Positions 53,234-62,792 of a stretch of DNA of 64,000 nucleotides are shown here, in pieces. The stretch's first letter is position 1; the number at the start of each line of letters is the position of its first letter. The notes under the pieces were generated by a model. The model was not told the DNA's origin, searched no databases, and saw nothing but the letters and a program-made list of their open reading frames with translations. This DNA is from Flaccisagitta enflata (Eukaryota; Chaetognatha; Sagittoidea; Aphragmophora). The stretch lies in the NCBI GenBank assembly GCA_965153355.1, contig OZ231126.1:104160001-104224000 (forward strand). Reading direction: 5' to 3'. The translations under genes were made by a program, and so were the position numbers.

Positions 53234-55792
53234 TTAAGTACTCTGACTTAAAACGATTCCAAAACTTGTCCAACAAAGCTTGAGAAGACTTCCAGCCGTG
53301 TCGCAACGTTTCCGGATCGCCTGTGCAGGCACATGAGTTTTCTGGTCAAGGCTTCTCACACTGATGTCATCCACAAAGACAAAAGAATTTTTAGCCCCAC
53401 TTTGTCGAAAAATTTTCTCCATAAAATTTTGACATATGGAAGGTGAGTTTGACCAACCCATGGCTAAACGTTTCAGTATAAAAATTCGGGACAGCGACGG
53501 ACAATGGAATGCCAGATACCTTTTTGCACTGTTTTTGTCAACAAGGAACTGGTAATACATTGCCGTCGCGTCCAAGTTTGTGAAAACACAATATCCTTCC
53601 GTCGCAATTTCATTAAAAAATTGGTCACTTATGGGGATAGGGTACTGTACAGGTGTACTTCGAAGGTTAAGCTCCCTGCACTCGATCACCAGCCTACTTT
53701 TGGTTTTCATGCGGTGCTCTGCAGGTATCCAACGAGACTCGATTACAATGGACGCGGGGTTTATGAAGGCATCTGAGGCGTCAGGTAGCTCTTCAATAAT
53801 CCCGCGTTCAAGCATGGTAGATATATGTTCCTTCAAATGTTTGAGTTTTTCCGCGCTCATTCGCCTTGGTGGGATTCGTGGGAATGGGGCCGCGTTTTTC
53901 TGTATGTTTATCTTTATCGGTGGCATTTCTATTCCACGGTGGAACTGGGACGGATAGTCCTCATTGAACATGATATGACGAAAATCGTACATTAAAGCCT
54001 TCACCTCCGGCACCAACTCATCATCTACCGTTGAAACATCAAACATTTCGAGATACTTTTCTTTATCAGGCCAAAATTTACAGTCTTTACTACGTCTACG
54101 CTCGGCGTTAATATCGACAGGGGTATTGTCGACCGGTATATTAGGCTCTGGAACGTCAAAATCCAGATCAACGGCTATTCCATCCTTCAAACATTTTGTA
54201 AATTTTTCATTATCCACCTTATCTCTCTCAACCAGTTCCGACAAATTTACTGGTTTTCCGTCCGTAATGACATCTTCGTATCTTGTTTTTGAAGATTTTA
54301 AAATTTTTGATTTTTCAAAGTCCATTTTCTCACCGCCTAGGCTTGTAACCTTGTCCGTCATATTCTTGTGGTCAGTTTTCTGCTCTCCTTTTCCTTTTTC
54401 GGACCTCCCTTCCAAAGTTATAGCCGATTTAGTGTTTTCACCTAATTTGCATAATTGGGGGTTACCAACATTTTGCTCAAAATCCATGTTAGAATATTGC
54501 AAATTGTTCGTCTGGTCACCCTGAGTCCCGTTAGGTGCTCGATTTTTGTCTATCATGTGTCGTTGGGGAGTTATAGCATTTTGAAAATTCATATTTCCTC
54601 CCCCACATTTATTCGCCTTTTCCGCCTCTTCTTTCCCATAGTGCGAAACAAAAGAAGACTTTTGTTCGGTCGAGATTTCCGCGCAAGTTAAATTTCGCAT
54701 CGATCGGATCATCGTCTGAACCTCCTCTCTATCATATGACATAACCGTATGTCTTCCTGGCTTATCACTACACCGCTTTACTTCTCCTATCGCCGTTCCT
54801 TTCGCGAATACAATACTATTATCACTCTTGTTTTCCACAGTGATATAAAACTTCTCTCTCGGTTCATGTAACATTAAGGACGGTATATACACCTCCTCTA
54901 TTTCATTATCTCCGTCAAATAAACTCAGAAACACACTTTTGCAAGTCGGATCCATTTTATAGTCCGTCGTTACCTCTATGTCCGTCAGACTGTACGGCCT
55001 CGCTGTCTGTTTATGACTTGACCTAGCCCAATTTTGCCTTCTTGCCTGTATTTTTCTTTCTTTTCTCACTTTATTTTCATTCATTCTCACGCTCAATTCT
55101 CTCGCCGCTTCCTCCGGAGAACATGATGTTTTTATGGGGTACCTATCAATCCAAAAAATCTCTGTTTTTGTGTTTAATGACAGGTTTAATTTGCTATTTC
55201 TTAGCATGTCAATCCCAATTATTGAGAATTCAGTTTTACAAACATAAAATTTCATGATCGCAATAACTGAACCAAAATGCAGTTTCAATGTTGACATTTC
55301 TGTGATTTCTTGGACAGAATTATTATCAAATGACCTTATTTTTATGGGTGTGGTTAACTTTTCCACCGTACCCAATCTACTCGTTGCGTAATCCGTTATA
55401 GAAATGTCAGCTGCGCTATCACAGAATAAAATTACTGTAGATGAAGCTATCTTTGATGCCAGATAGTATTTACCTCTCTTCTTTCTAAAAGCTGAAATGT
55501 TCATAGCTTTTTCCGTTGGATTATAACTCGACGCCAATTTCACTTTATTTGGTGAATTTTTATTAGCGTAAATGGGGTAAATAGTTTCACAATGATCATT
55601 TTTATCACAGTAAGAATCATTTGAAGCATGTAAATTATCAGCACAAGATGAGTCATCAGCAATTTTATCACAGTTAACAATAACACATGAGTTATTATCA
55701 GAAGGCATAGTATCACAACTTTGATTACAAGGCATAGTATCACAACTTTGATTTATATCATCACTAATCATCATCATTTTCTCTTGGGCCAT
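53234..55792 (-). CDS. Ty3/gypsy-like pol: aspartic protease and truncated reverse transcriptase (852 aa)
   Basis: ATG 55792. The N-terminus is Asn/Asp/Ser/Cys-rich with a duplicated CNQSCDTMP. At about residues 105-240 lies a retropepsin-like fold with the active-site motif written FCDSAADISITDY (DSA in place of the usual DTG/DSG) and SIIGIDMLRNSKL. A long charged linker follows, then RT from about 640: PFPRIPPRRMSAEKLKHLKE, IEELPDASDAFINPASIVI, SRLVIECRELNLRS, YPIPISDQFF, CVFTNLDATAMYYQF, LAMGWSNSPSICQNFMEKIF and the catalytic FVFVDD. Only about 45 residues follow before the stop, so thumb, RNase H and integrase are missing (3' truncation or frameshift). An in-frame TGA separates it from the upstream zinc-knuckle segment. 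Confidence 0.85.
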   Translation of the reverse strand: MAQEKMMMISDDINQSCDTMPCNQSCDTMPSDNNSCVIVNCDKIADDSSCADNLHASNDSYCDKNDHCETIYPIYANKNSPNKVKLASSYNPTEKAMNISAFRKKRGKYYLASKIASSTVILFCDSAADISITDYATSRLGTVEKLTTPIKIRSFDNNSVQEITEMSTLKLHFGSVIAIMKFYVCKTEFSIIGIDMLRNSKLNLSLNTKTEIFWIDRYPIKTSCSPEEAARELSVRMNENKVRKERKIQARRQNWARSSHKQTARPYSLTDIEVTTDYKMDPTCKSVFLSLFDGDNEIEEVYIPSLMLHEPREKFYITVENKSDNSIVFAKGTAIGEVKRCSDKPGRHTVMSYDREEVQTMIRSMRNLTCAEISTEQKSSFVSHYGKEEAEKANKCGGGNMNFQNAITPQRHMIDKNRAPNGTQGDQTNNLQYSNMDFEQNVGNPQLCKLGENTKSAITLEGRSEKGKGEQKTDHKNMTDKVTSLGGEKMDFEKSKILKSSKTRYEDVITDGKPVNLSELVERDKVDNEKFTKCLKDGIAVDLDFDVPEPNIPVDNTPVDINAERRRSKDCKFWPDKEKYLEMFDVSTVDDELVPEVKALMYDFRHIMFNEDYPSQFHRGIEMPPIKINIQKNAAPFPRIPPRRMSAEKLKHLKEHISTMLERGIIEELPDASDAFINPASIVIESRWIPAEHRMKTKSRLVIECRELNLRSTPVQYPIPISDQFFNEIATEGYCVFTNLDATAMYYQFLVDKNSAKRYLAFHCPSLSRIFILKRLAMGWSNSPSICQNFMEKIFRQSGAKNSFVFVDDISVRSLDQKTHVPAQAIRKRCDTAGSLLKLCWTSFGIVLSQST

Positions 55793-55822
55793 GTCATTAA
55801 CAGCAGCTACCGAATCTAACCG

Positions 55823-55984
55823 TCACTTTTTTGAAAACGCTTCTTTTAACAATTTAACCCTTTCCGCTTTATCCTTTGGCATCTTGCGACATAGCGACGA
55901 AAAATGCCTTGATTCGTTCCGATTGAACGTCTTCTTACAATAGGGACAAAAATTGACGCACGACCGGAAGGGGCTCGGCGTGAC
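55823..55984 (-). CDS. Zinc-knuckle segment between gag and pol, in the pol frame
   Basis: Open from just after a TAG to TGA 55823-55825, in the same frame as pol and +1 relative to gag. Encodes CVNFCPYCKKTFNRNESRHF, then SSLC: a C-x2-C-x10-H-x4-C arrangement. Gag zinc knuckles normally sit at the gag C-terminus, so this segment should be joined to gag. Here it overlaps the last 16 codons of the gag frame. Either a one-base indel or programmed +1 frameshifting would link them. The following TGA would in turn need readthrough to reach pol. Confidence 0.6.
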   Translation of the reverse strand, partial: VTPSPFRSCVNFCPYCKKTFNRNESRHFSSLCRKMPKDKAERVKLLKEAFSKK

Positions 55985-58900
55985 CTATAGCGCCGCAAGG
56001 CATTGTGCCTCTTAGGTCGTGGAGAAGAGTTGCTTTGGCCGCTGCCTGAGTGTTATTTTTAAGCAATGATGACACACATTCCTTCCCTTTCAGTTGCTGC
56101 ACCAGCGTTCCTTGCCGCTGACGCTTCGCCCCTCGCGCCGCGCCACGGGACATCGCTCTGCCTCGGAAAGGGACGGAAGCTCCCCTTCGCGTGAAACCCC
56201 CGGCCGCGGCCGCGCTCCGGCCTTGTGAACGGCCTGCCCCTCGGCCCCGGACGGCTCCAGCCGTTCTGTTGAAAGCCGAGATGGTGCTTGTTCCACGGAA
56301 ACTCCCTCTTCTGAAGTTTGGCGTTCCTCGATACTTCGTCGTCGTCGTCGGTTGCGTTACGCTTCTCTCCCCTTCCATTCGCAGGTTTTGCGATGTTTTT
56401 GAAGCGAACGACCTAATGGCAGATAAGGTTCTATCATCTCCGTAATCGTGCATGCGCACGTAACGCCTAAGCGTATGGTTATATATCCCGTCAATGAAAG
56501 CTTCCGATGAATCATCAATTGGGCGCCCAGTCTCCTCGTGCACGTCAACATGACTCTCATAGTAGCTCTCAATGCTTTGACCAGGCTTTTGCTTGTGAAC
56601 CCTGGCTAGCATGAGAGCATGTTGACGCACATTAGGCCACTGGCGCTTGATGAAGTCATTTATAAAATGACGGAAACTTGTGTAAAAGTTTTCAATTTTG
56701 ATCATTTCCTTCAAGGTGTGGTAGTAACGGGTAGTCTTGCTCATGAACACTGCAATAATAGTATAAGAAGTCACATCCTTGCTTATGCTAGTTTTGACTG
56801 TTTCAATGAAATTCCTGATGGTTCTTTTTAAATGAAAAATTTCATCTTGCCCAGCTGGCGGATGGTCAAATTTATAGTTATGTGTTATTTTTTCTATAAA
56901 TTTATAATTGCCCATGTTTGTGGTCCCACCACAAACATTGCCATTTTGCATATGGTCAAGGATGTAACCCTCATCTAATTCTTCCATTGTTGGATAATTC
57001 ATCACCGGTCCTTTCTCTTCCTCATCAGCCGGATCACCCAATACATGTCTTACCGGTGGTGGATGCTCCGTGACGGTCGATATTCTCGGATCCCCGTCAT
57101 CGTAGTCCTGAAGCAGCTCGACGCTCTCCTCGTCCGCATCTGCTCGTCCACTTCCTCCCGAGCTCGATGACATGAACCATCCATTCTCGCTTTGCTCGGC
57201 CCACTTTTTCAGCCTCTTTCCTCTCGGTGGCGACGCATCCCTCTTCGCGCCCAAGCGCTCGACCGCAGGTACCCTTCTCGCTTCCATCTTCCTCTCACTT
57301 CTAAACTTTTCTCTTCTTCTTTTCTCGCCATTGCCTTCATCGTCTTCATCCTCTGATTCCGAAAGCTCCTTCACCTTATCATCGCATCCTCCATTCACGC
57401 GTCTTTGTCTAACCTCTTCTTCCTCCTTATCCTCATTTCCTCTGGAGCCCGCTGAAGCGTCGCGCCCTCTTGACTGCTCCCGCGTCTCTACTCTCTCTCT
57501 TGCTTTCGGTTGGGCAGGGGTAGCTGGAACAGGGGGGGCTCCCCATTTTCTTTCTTCCTCCTCCCTGCTGAGATTTTTCATCTCCATTTCGGATGATTTC
57601 GCCTTTCTTCTCCAGTACTTATCCCGCCCAGTTGTTTTTCTTGGTTCTGATGCATTACTTTCCTCTGATCTACTGCTTTCTCGGGTAACTTTCCCGCCAC
57701 CTTTTCCTTTTGGGCTGATCGCTCGGCTTTGCCTCTCTGTCGCTTCTCTCTTGGCATCATTTTGTCTTTCCCATTCTCTGAATCTTTCTGCCTGCTCAGC
57801 CGTGAGTGTAACTGAGCCTGCCTCTGCCGGCGCTCTCTCCTGCGCTTTCTCCTTCTTCTCTTTCATTTCTTCTTCCTCCTTTCTTTTCCTTTTCTTCCTT
57901 TCTTCCTCTTCTCTCTTTTGCTTTTCTTTTTCCTTTTCTTTCTCTTCTCTTTCTTTCTTCTCTTTTTCTTTCTCGCTTCTCTCCTTGATTTTCTTTTGCT
58001 CTTCCACCTTTTCTCTCTGCTTCGCGATTTCTTCCTGGTTTTTCTTTGATTTCTCTTCCTCCTTTCTTTTCATGGTTTCCTCTGCTGGATCTTCCTCCTT
58101 CTTCTTTCCTTTCGCCTCCTTACCGCTTGCTTTCGGTGGACTCTCATCTTCTGTGTCTGAATATTCTGTGGAAGACGTCTCGCTGTCTGTCGAACTAGGG
58201 CAGGAAGAAGAAGAATCCCTTGACATGCTTCTGTCCCTTCTCTGGACAACTCTTTGGTCTGTTTGTCCTTCTGTCATGCTCTTGCTCGAGCATGCAGCTT
58301 CCGCATTTGTGGGTCTCTTATCTGCCACTATCTTCTTCTTCTCTCCTTCTTTCTCTCCACCTTCCCTAATTCTTTTCTTCGCTATCTCCAGCTCCTCTAT
58401 CTGTCTCTGTAGGGCCTCCTGTTTTCTCTCGACGTCCTCCTCCTCTTTTCTCTTCGCCTCTTCGCGCTGTCTTCTCTCTTCTTCCATTTTTCTCTCCATT
58501 TCCTTCTTTCTTTTTATCTCGTCTTTCCTCTTCAACTCTTTTTCCTCATCATCTGAAGAAGTGACTGTCAACACGCAATTCGTCTCCACCTTCACGGTCA
58601 CTTCATGATCTTTGGTCAAGTCTATCTCCTCTGTCTTCTTAGCCCGGTTGTGTGGCTGCTTGCTGTTTGTTTCCAGGACGCTAGCTCTCTTTTCCACGCC
58701 TCTTTTGACGCCGCACACTTCGCCTTTGACGTCGACTATGAGACTCTGCCCGGATTCGCTTCTCTGGGGTTTTTGTGGTTCTTCATCGTCTTGTAACCAA
58801 AGCCTCATAGTTTCTGCTATGGTTCCTAGTTGGTCCTCGAACTTGGGGCCATCGGCCTGTATCAGGTCCAACGTATTTGCCATATCAGCCACCTCTCTCT

Positions 58901-59975
58901 GCATACCAGTCATTTGTTTGAGCATCTTATCCATCTCTTTCCTTTGCCTTCCCATTTGCTTTTCAGCGAAGTTTTTCAGCTCTTCCAACTCTCTCAACTT
59001 TTGGGCATGTTCGTCCATCGTCCTTTTTTCTTCCTCCATCACGGCGTCCAGTCTCGCTTCTGCATTGCCGCTTCTCAATTCCTTTGCCTCTTTCGAAGAC
59101 ATGCGCTTTATATCTTTCTCCAGCAACTCTCTATAAAGCTTCATGTAGGCTGTTTGACCGGCTTTTGCTTTTCTGTAAGCCTCAGATTCCATTGCCAAGT
59201 CCTCTTGGAACTTTTTATCGCTCTTGTTGGCCTTATTTTCTTTCTCCAATTCCTTCACGCATGTTTGGAGGCTGGTTATTTTTGCTTGTAGTGTTGATAT
59301 CTTCTTATCCTTATCCCGCTTCGTTCTCGCGTGAAGCGTCTGTTCCTTTTTCAGTTCTGACGCTTTCTGCTCCAACTTTTCTTCAATCAGAACAACGGAT
59401 CGCTTTTTCGCCTGCAGCTCATTGAAGAAATAATCTGTATCGTCGGCCTTTGGACGCAACACCTTCAGATCTGCCTTCATATCTTTGTTTTCCTTCTCTA
59501 ACTTGTCTTTACTACTCTGTGTCTCCGCGCACCTGGCCAATGAATTATCTCTTTCCACCTTTAAGCTGCCCATGCCCGAAGACAGCTGCTCATTCTCTTT
59601 TCTCAACTTCTCCATTTCTTCCATTCTTGTTACCAGTTTTGCACTTGTGGTTGCTCTTTCGCTCGTCCATGTGACCTCTTTCGCTTTGTATTCTTCCAGC
59701 TGTTGCTTCAGCGCATTTATCTCATCTCGCTTCTCGTTTGCATCCGCTTCCATGCCATGTGCTAAGTCTTCTGCCTTCTGTCTCTTTTTCTTCTCCTCCT
59801 CTATAATGAGTCGCATTGCCTCCATTCTTTTCTCCTCCTCCTTTCTCCATTGAGATTCTAGCACAACAATGTCAACCACTTCCGTTTTCGCGTCCGTGGC
59901 CGCTTCCGAGAACGCTTCCGATTCCGCATCCGAGTCCGCGTTCGCCTCCGCGTCCATACCCACATTCGCTTCCAT
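55935..59975 (-). CDS. Retrotransposon gag with giant coiled-coil N-terminus (1,346 aa)
   Basis: ATG 59975, preceded in frame by a TGA further upstream. Residues 1-45 are acidic and Ala-rich. From about 45 to 400 there are heptad-like coiled coils (EEEKKKRQKAEDLAHGMEAD; LEKENKDMKADLKVL). About 450-900 is K/E/R/S-rich low complexity with further coiled coils. From about 985 a globular gag-like domain follows (GNYKFIEKITHNYKFDHP, FYTSFRHFINDFIKRQWPNV, RVHKQKPGQSIESYYESHVD, EAFIDGIYNHTLRRYV). The C-terminus is a Gly/Arg-rich basic tail. The gag domain and the protease/RT just downstream place it in a Ty3/gypsy-like element. The usual length is 300-500 residues; here about 900 extra N-terminal residues are present with no stop. 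The antisense strand has a long open frame that is a shadow. Confidence 0.75.
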   Translation of the reverse strand: MEANVGMDAEANADSDAESEAFSEAATDAKTEVVDIVVLESQWRKEEEKRMEAMRLIIEEEKKKRQKAEDLAHGMEADANEKRDEINALKQQLEEYKAKEVTWTSERATTSAKLVTRMEEMEKLRKENEQLSSGMGSLKVERDNSLARCAETQSSKDKLEKENKDMKADLKVLRPKADDTDYFFNELQAKKRSVVLIEEKLEQKASELKKEQTLHARTKRDKDKKISTLQAKITSLQTCVKELEKENKANKSDKKFQEDLAMESEAYRKAKAGQTAYMKLYRELLEKDIKRMSSKEAKELRSGNAEARLDAVMEEEKRTMDEHAQKLRELEELKNFAEKQMGRQRKEMDKMLKQMTGMQREVADMANTLDLIQADGPKFEDQLGTIAETMRLWLQDDEEPQKPQRSESGQSLIVDVKGEVCGVKRGVEKRASVLETNSKQPHNRAKKTEEIDLTKDHEVTVKVETNCVLTVTSSDDEEKELKRKDEIKRKKEMERKMEEERRQREEAKRKEEEDVERKQEALQRQIEELEIAKKRIREGGEKEGEKKKIVADKRPTNAEAACSSKSMTEGQTDQRVVQRRDRSMSRDSSSSCPSSTDSETSSTEYSDTEDESPPKASGKEAKGKKKEEDPAEETMKRKEEEKSKKNQEEIAKQREKVEEQKKIKERSEKEKEKKEREEKEKEKEKQKREEEERKKRKRKEEEEMKEKKEKAQERAPAEAGSVTLTAEQAERFREWERQNDAKREATERQSRAISPKGKGGGKVTRESSRSEESNASEPRKTTGRDKYWRRKAKSSEMEMKNLSREEEERKWGAPPVPATPAQPKARERVETREQSRGRDASAGSRGNEDKEEEEVRQRRVNGGCDDKVKELSESEDEDDEGNGEKRRREKFRSERKMEARRVPAVERLGAKRDASPPRGKRLKKWAEQSENGWFMSSSSGGSGRADADEESVELLQDYDDGDPRISTVTEHPPPVRHVLGDPADEEEKGPVMNYPTMEELDEGYILDHMQNGNVCGGTTNMGNYKFIEKITHNYKFDHPPAGQDEIFHLKRTIRNFIETVKTSISKDVTSYTIIAVFMSKTTRYYHTLKEMIKIENFYTSFRHFINDFIKRQWPNVRQHALMLARVHKQKPGQSIESYYESHVDVHEETGRPIDDSSEAFIDGIYNHTLRRYVRMHDYGDDRTLSAIRSFASKTSQNLRMEGERSVTQPTTTTKYRGTPNFRRGSFRGTSTISAFNRTAGAVRGRGAGRSQGRSAAAAGGFTRRGASVPFRGRAMSRGAARGAKRQRQGTLVQQLKGKECVSSLLKNNTQAAAKATLLHDLRGTMPCGAIGHAEPLPVVRQFLSLL

Positions 59976-60263
59976 TCGCGCGGCTCCGCATTTGGTGTCA
60001 CACTGCCCAAGGCAAGTATGCTGAGATGCCTTTCATCTTCCCCTGCCAGCCTCTTCTTTTTCTTGTTTCCGTTGTTTCTTTCTCCTCTTCGGCTCACTTG
60101 CTATATAATGTCGCCATGTCGATGTCATCTAGCATCTCATAGTCTATTGAGCACGCCCATGTAGAATCGCTTTAACATCATTTGTTGTTCCATACTTCTT
60201 TCCTTCATCTTTTCCATGGCTTACTATTATTGTTCTCGTAGGTTGTGTAATACATGTCAGGTT

Positions 60264-60790
60264 TCACACTTTCGCATACAACGTGGAGTACACTTTATTG
60301 TATTCCAGACCTGTGTATTCTCCTAATCTTTGCCACAGCGTGACCAATGTATCCAGCTTGTGTTTCACAGGCTCATCGGGGTTCGCTAAATATTCTCCTT
60401 GCATTTCTCTAAACTTTTTCTCGTCGATGTCATTGGCCGATGGGTAGTTATTTGGTCCCAGGTTTTTCTCATCATCCTGTATGAACTTTTTCAAGCCATT
60501 TCCTCTTCCGCCGAATGCGTGATACGCTGGTGATCTCGCACTAACACGCGTCTTCCTTATCCCCAAGGCCTTTGACAATCTCGCTTCAATATCCCCCTTC
60601 AGTTTCGGTTTGACCACCACTTTCATCATGACATCTTTTGGCAACGCGCCAGCCACATAATCCGCCTGCCTATACTTTGTCCTTATTTTCAAAATCCTTT
60701 CTCGCCGGCCTTTATCTTTTTTTTGTCTCGCAGCACGGCGGCTTTCGTAATGGCAATGGTCGCCGGAGGAAGACGAATCTTCCTCCCCTA
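60264..60790 (-). CDS. Basic ORF upstream of the long gag, no clear start
   Basis: The minus-strand frame is open from about 60790 to TGA/TAA at 60264 without an early ATG. It reads IRLPPATIAITKAAVLRDKK, IRTKYRQADYVAGALPKDVM, VKPKLKGDIEARLSKALGIR and LVTLWQRLGEYTGLEYNKVY. The residue pattern looks like real protein, possibly an exon or an upstream ORF of the same retroelement. No family is recognised. An overlapping Arg-rich frame on the same strand (60712-61128) begins with a non-ATG codon and looks less like a protein. Confidence 0.4.
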
Positions 60791-61128
60791 CTCTTTCGCC
60801 AGCCTCGGCGCGCTGCTGCTCTATCTGGCTTCAGTGAAGCCGGCTGGCCAGCGTTCCTAAGCAGTGCTTGTTTCAGCATCATCATCCCTTCCTCGTTTAT
60901 TGCGCTCTTTCTTCTGCTTTTCCTTCCTGTCTCTTTTCTATCTTCTCTCTTTTTCTGCCTTTTCTGCCTCTTGCAACTAACCGCCCGTTTGTCTTTTCGA
61001 TTTCTATCCTTAATCCTAATCGTCACACTTCTGGATCCAGCTACGCTGTCAACTGTCTGTATCTGTATCCATGCTTTCAGGCTTTTACCTGTCATGGACT
61101 GAGCTTCCTGCCGCAACTCTCGCGCCAA

Positions 61129-62792
61129 CAGGCGCCACTTCTTCAGCGCTAACGCTTAACGGAATGGTTGACTTTTTGGCTTAATTATTTTTACACGCCG
61201 AGACGTATTATCGTGTTCTTTAATTAGGGCGACAGCACTGTCAGGACGCCTTTCGCCGGTATCGCTTACGCTTCGTTTGGTCATGAGCGCCATTCTCTCA
61301 TCGTTGAGGTGGATCGCCGCCGATCATTAAGCTGCTGAAACCGCCGCACTTCCTCCGCTTCTTCATTTCCTGTGTACCACTTCGCCCTTCCTCCGCATTG
61401 AATTCAGCTGGATCTCTTCCTCGGGCGCCGTGTTCGGCCCACTGGCGCTGTTATCCGCGCTTCGCCGATGGGTTACCTATCACCGCTATCTGCGCCAGCT
61501 GGTTTGCTGGAGCGATTCTCGCTCGCTTCGTTTCGCTTATCTTCTTCTTCATTGTCTTGCTTCTATCACTGCGAATCAGGTTTTAACAATAAATTTTCTT
61601 TGATTTAATGTTTTTCAAACTTCTCACATTCGATTGTTTTTATAAGAAACTGTATGATTGGTATATGTTCCAATCAATTTATCACCTCTGAATAAAGAAG
61701 AGATTGACAAAGACATGAGAATTCAATCAACGATTTTTAATTCAAATTCAGTCAACAAAATTCACATTATTCACATTGTACAATTTTATAAGAACATGAT
61801 TAATCTCATGATGGCCCACGTAGCTTAATCATATGCGCTGTTATGCATTTCTAAGACTTACTGACTATGTTTTCATAAAGGATCATTTTTAACGTTACAC
61901 TGTGGCTCATTAATTCTCCGCTATCTATATGAGAATTTGTAATAGGGCTCAGCCAAATTTCCAGTTCCTTCCCCAATCCGAAAAGCTCGACGGAGACGAG
62001 CATCCGGATTCAGGGGCGAGGAGGAGAGAAAAGACGCTCAAAATGGCGCTGTTAGTTGAGGGGAGAAAAATAGTGAGGAATTTACCTTTGATTGCGCCAG
62101 GAGTGTGGGCTGTGAGTGCTTTAACTTCCGCTGCTCACTTCCCAAGTTTAGAAAATTGAGATAGCTAGAGAACGCTAAGCGTATAATCAAGTTCGACCCC
62201 TCCTGTTAAATCCCATCATATGACGGATTATAATAGACACCTTTCATCACTATTAGATTCATTATTGAGAATTTGGCGTTTTTGTGTAACTTCTTCAAAT
62301 AATACTGATTTAACTAAAATATTTTTATATGATCCCATAGTCAATAAAACTCTCATGCTTTGAGCATGTGTAAAATTTTTATGTTTTGAGCATGTGTCAG
62401 ACTTAAGTACTACTGTATCACAGCTTTCTTTTTGTAAATGAGAGTAAAAACATCATTATCACAGCCTTCATTCCTGGTAACGAGTTTTATAACAGCTCTC
62501 AAATCCGAGCCTAAAATAAATGACTTTTATCACAAGTAACGATTTCAGTTAATGTTTTATCACAGCCCTCGTCACTGACTTGGATTATTTGGAATTCTAC
62601 TCGGCAAAAGAAATTAGTCAAACTAACAGAATGATATCAATTATGAAACGGCATGAAAAAAAATCAAGGAAATATTCCAACGGCACGGAGAAGAAAATAT
62701 AAGACAGAATGCACTCTAATTAAACGTCTCTCTCTGTGTCCATATAGGCAGGTTTTGATTTCTTCTCCCAAACTGTTCCATTTCTCTTCTTC
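61129..62792. other. Upstream region of the gypsy-like element, possible LTR, no gene
   Basis: 61190-61590 is relatively GC-rich with CGCTTCG/CGCC motifs. 61600-62400 is AT-rich. 62410-62580 has about five degenerate units around TTTATCACAGCCCTC. LTR limits cannot be set because no 3' copy is in the window. AATAAA occurs at 61691. Confidence 0.4.

Noticed and set aside
57172-58608. 478-codon plus-strand open frame, Ser/Phe/Leu-rich
   Set aside because: Antisense of the K/E/R-rich part of the long gag. The composition is what the complementary strand of such a region produces.
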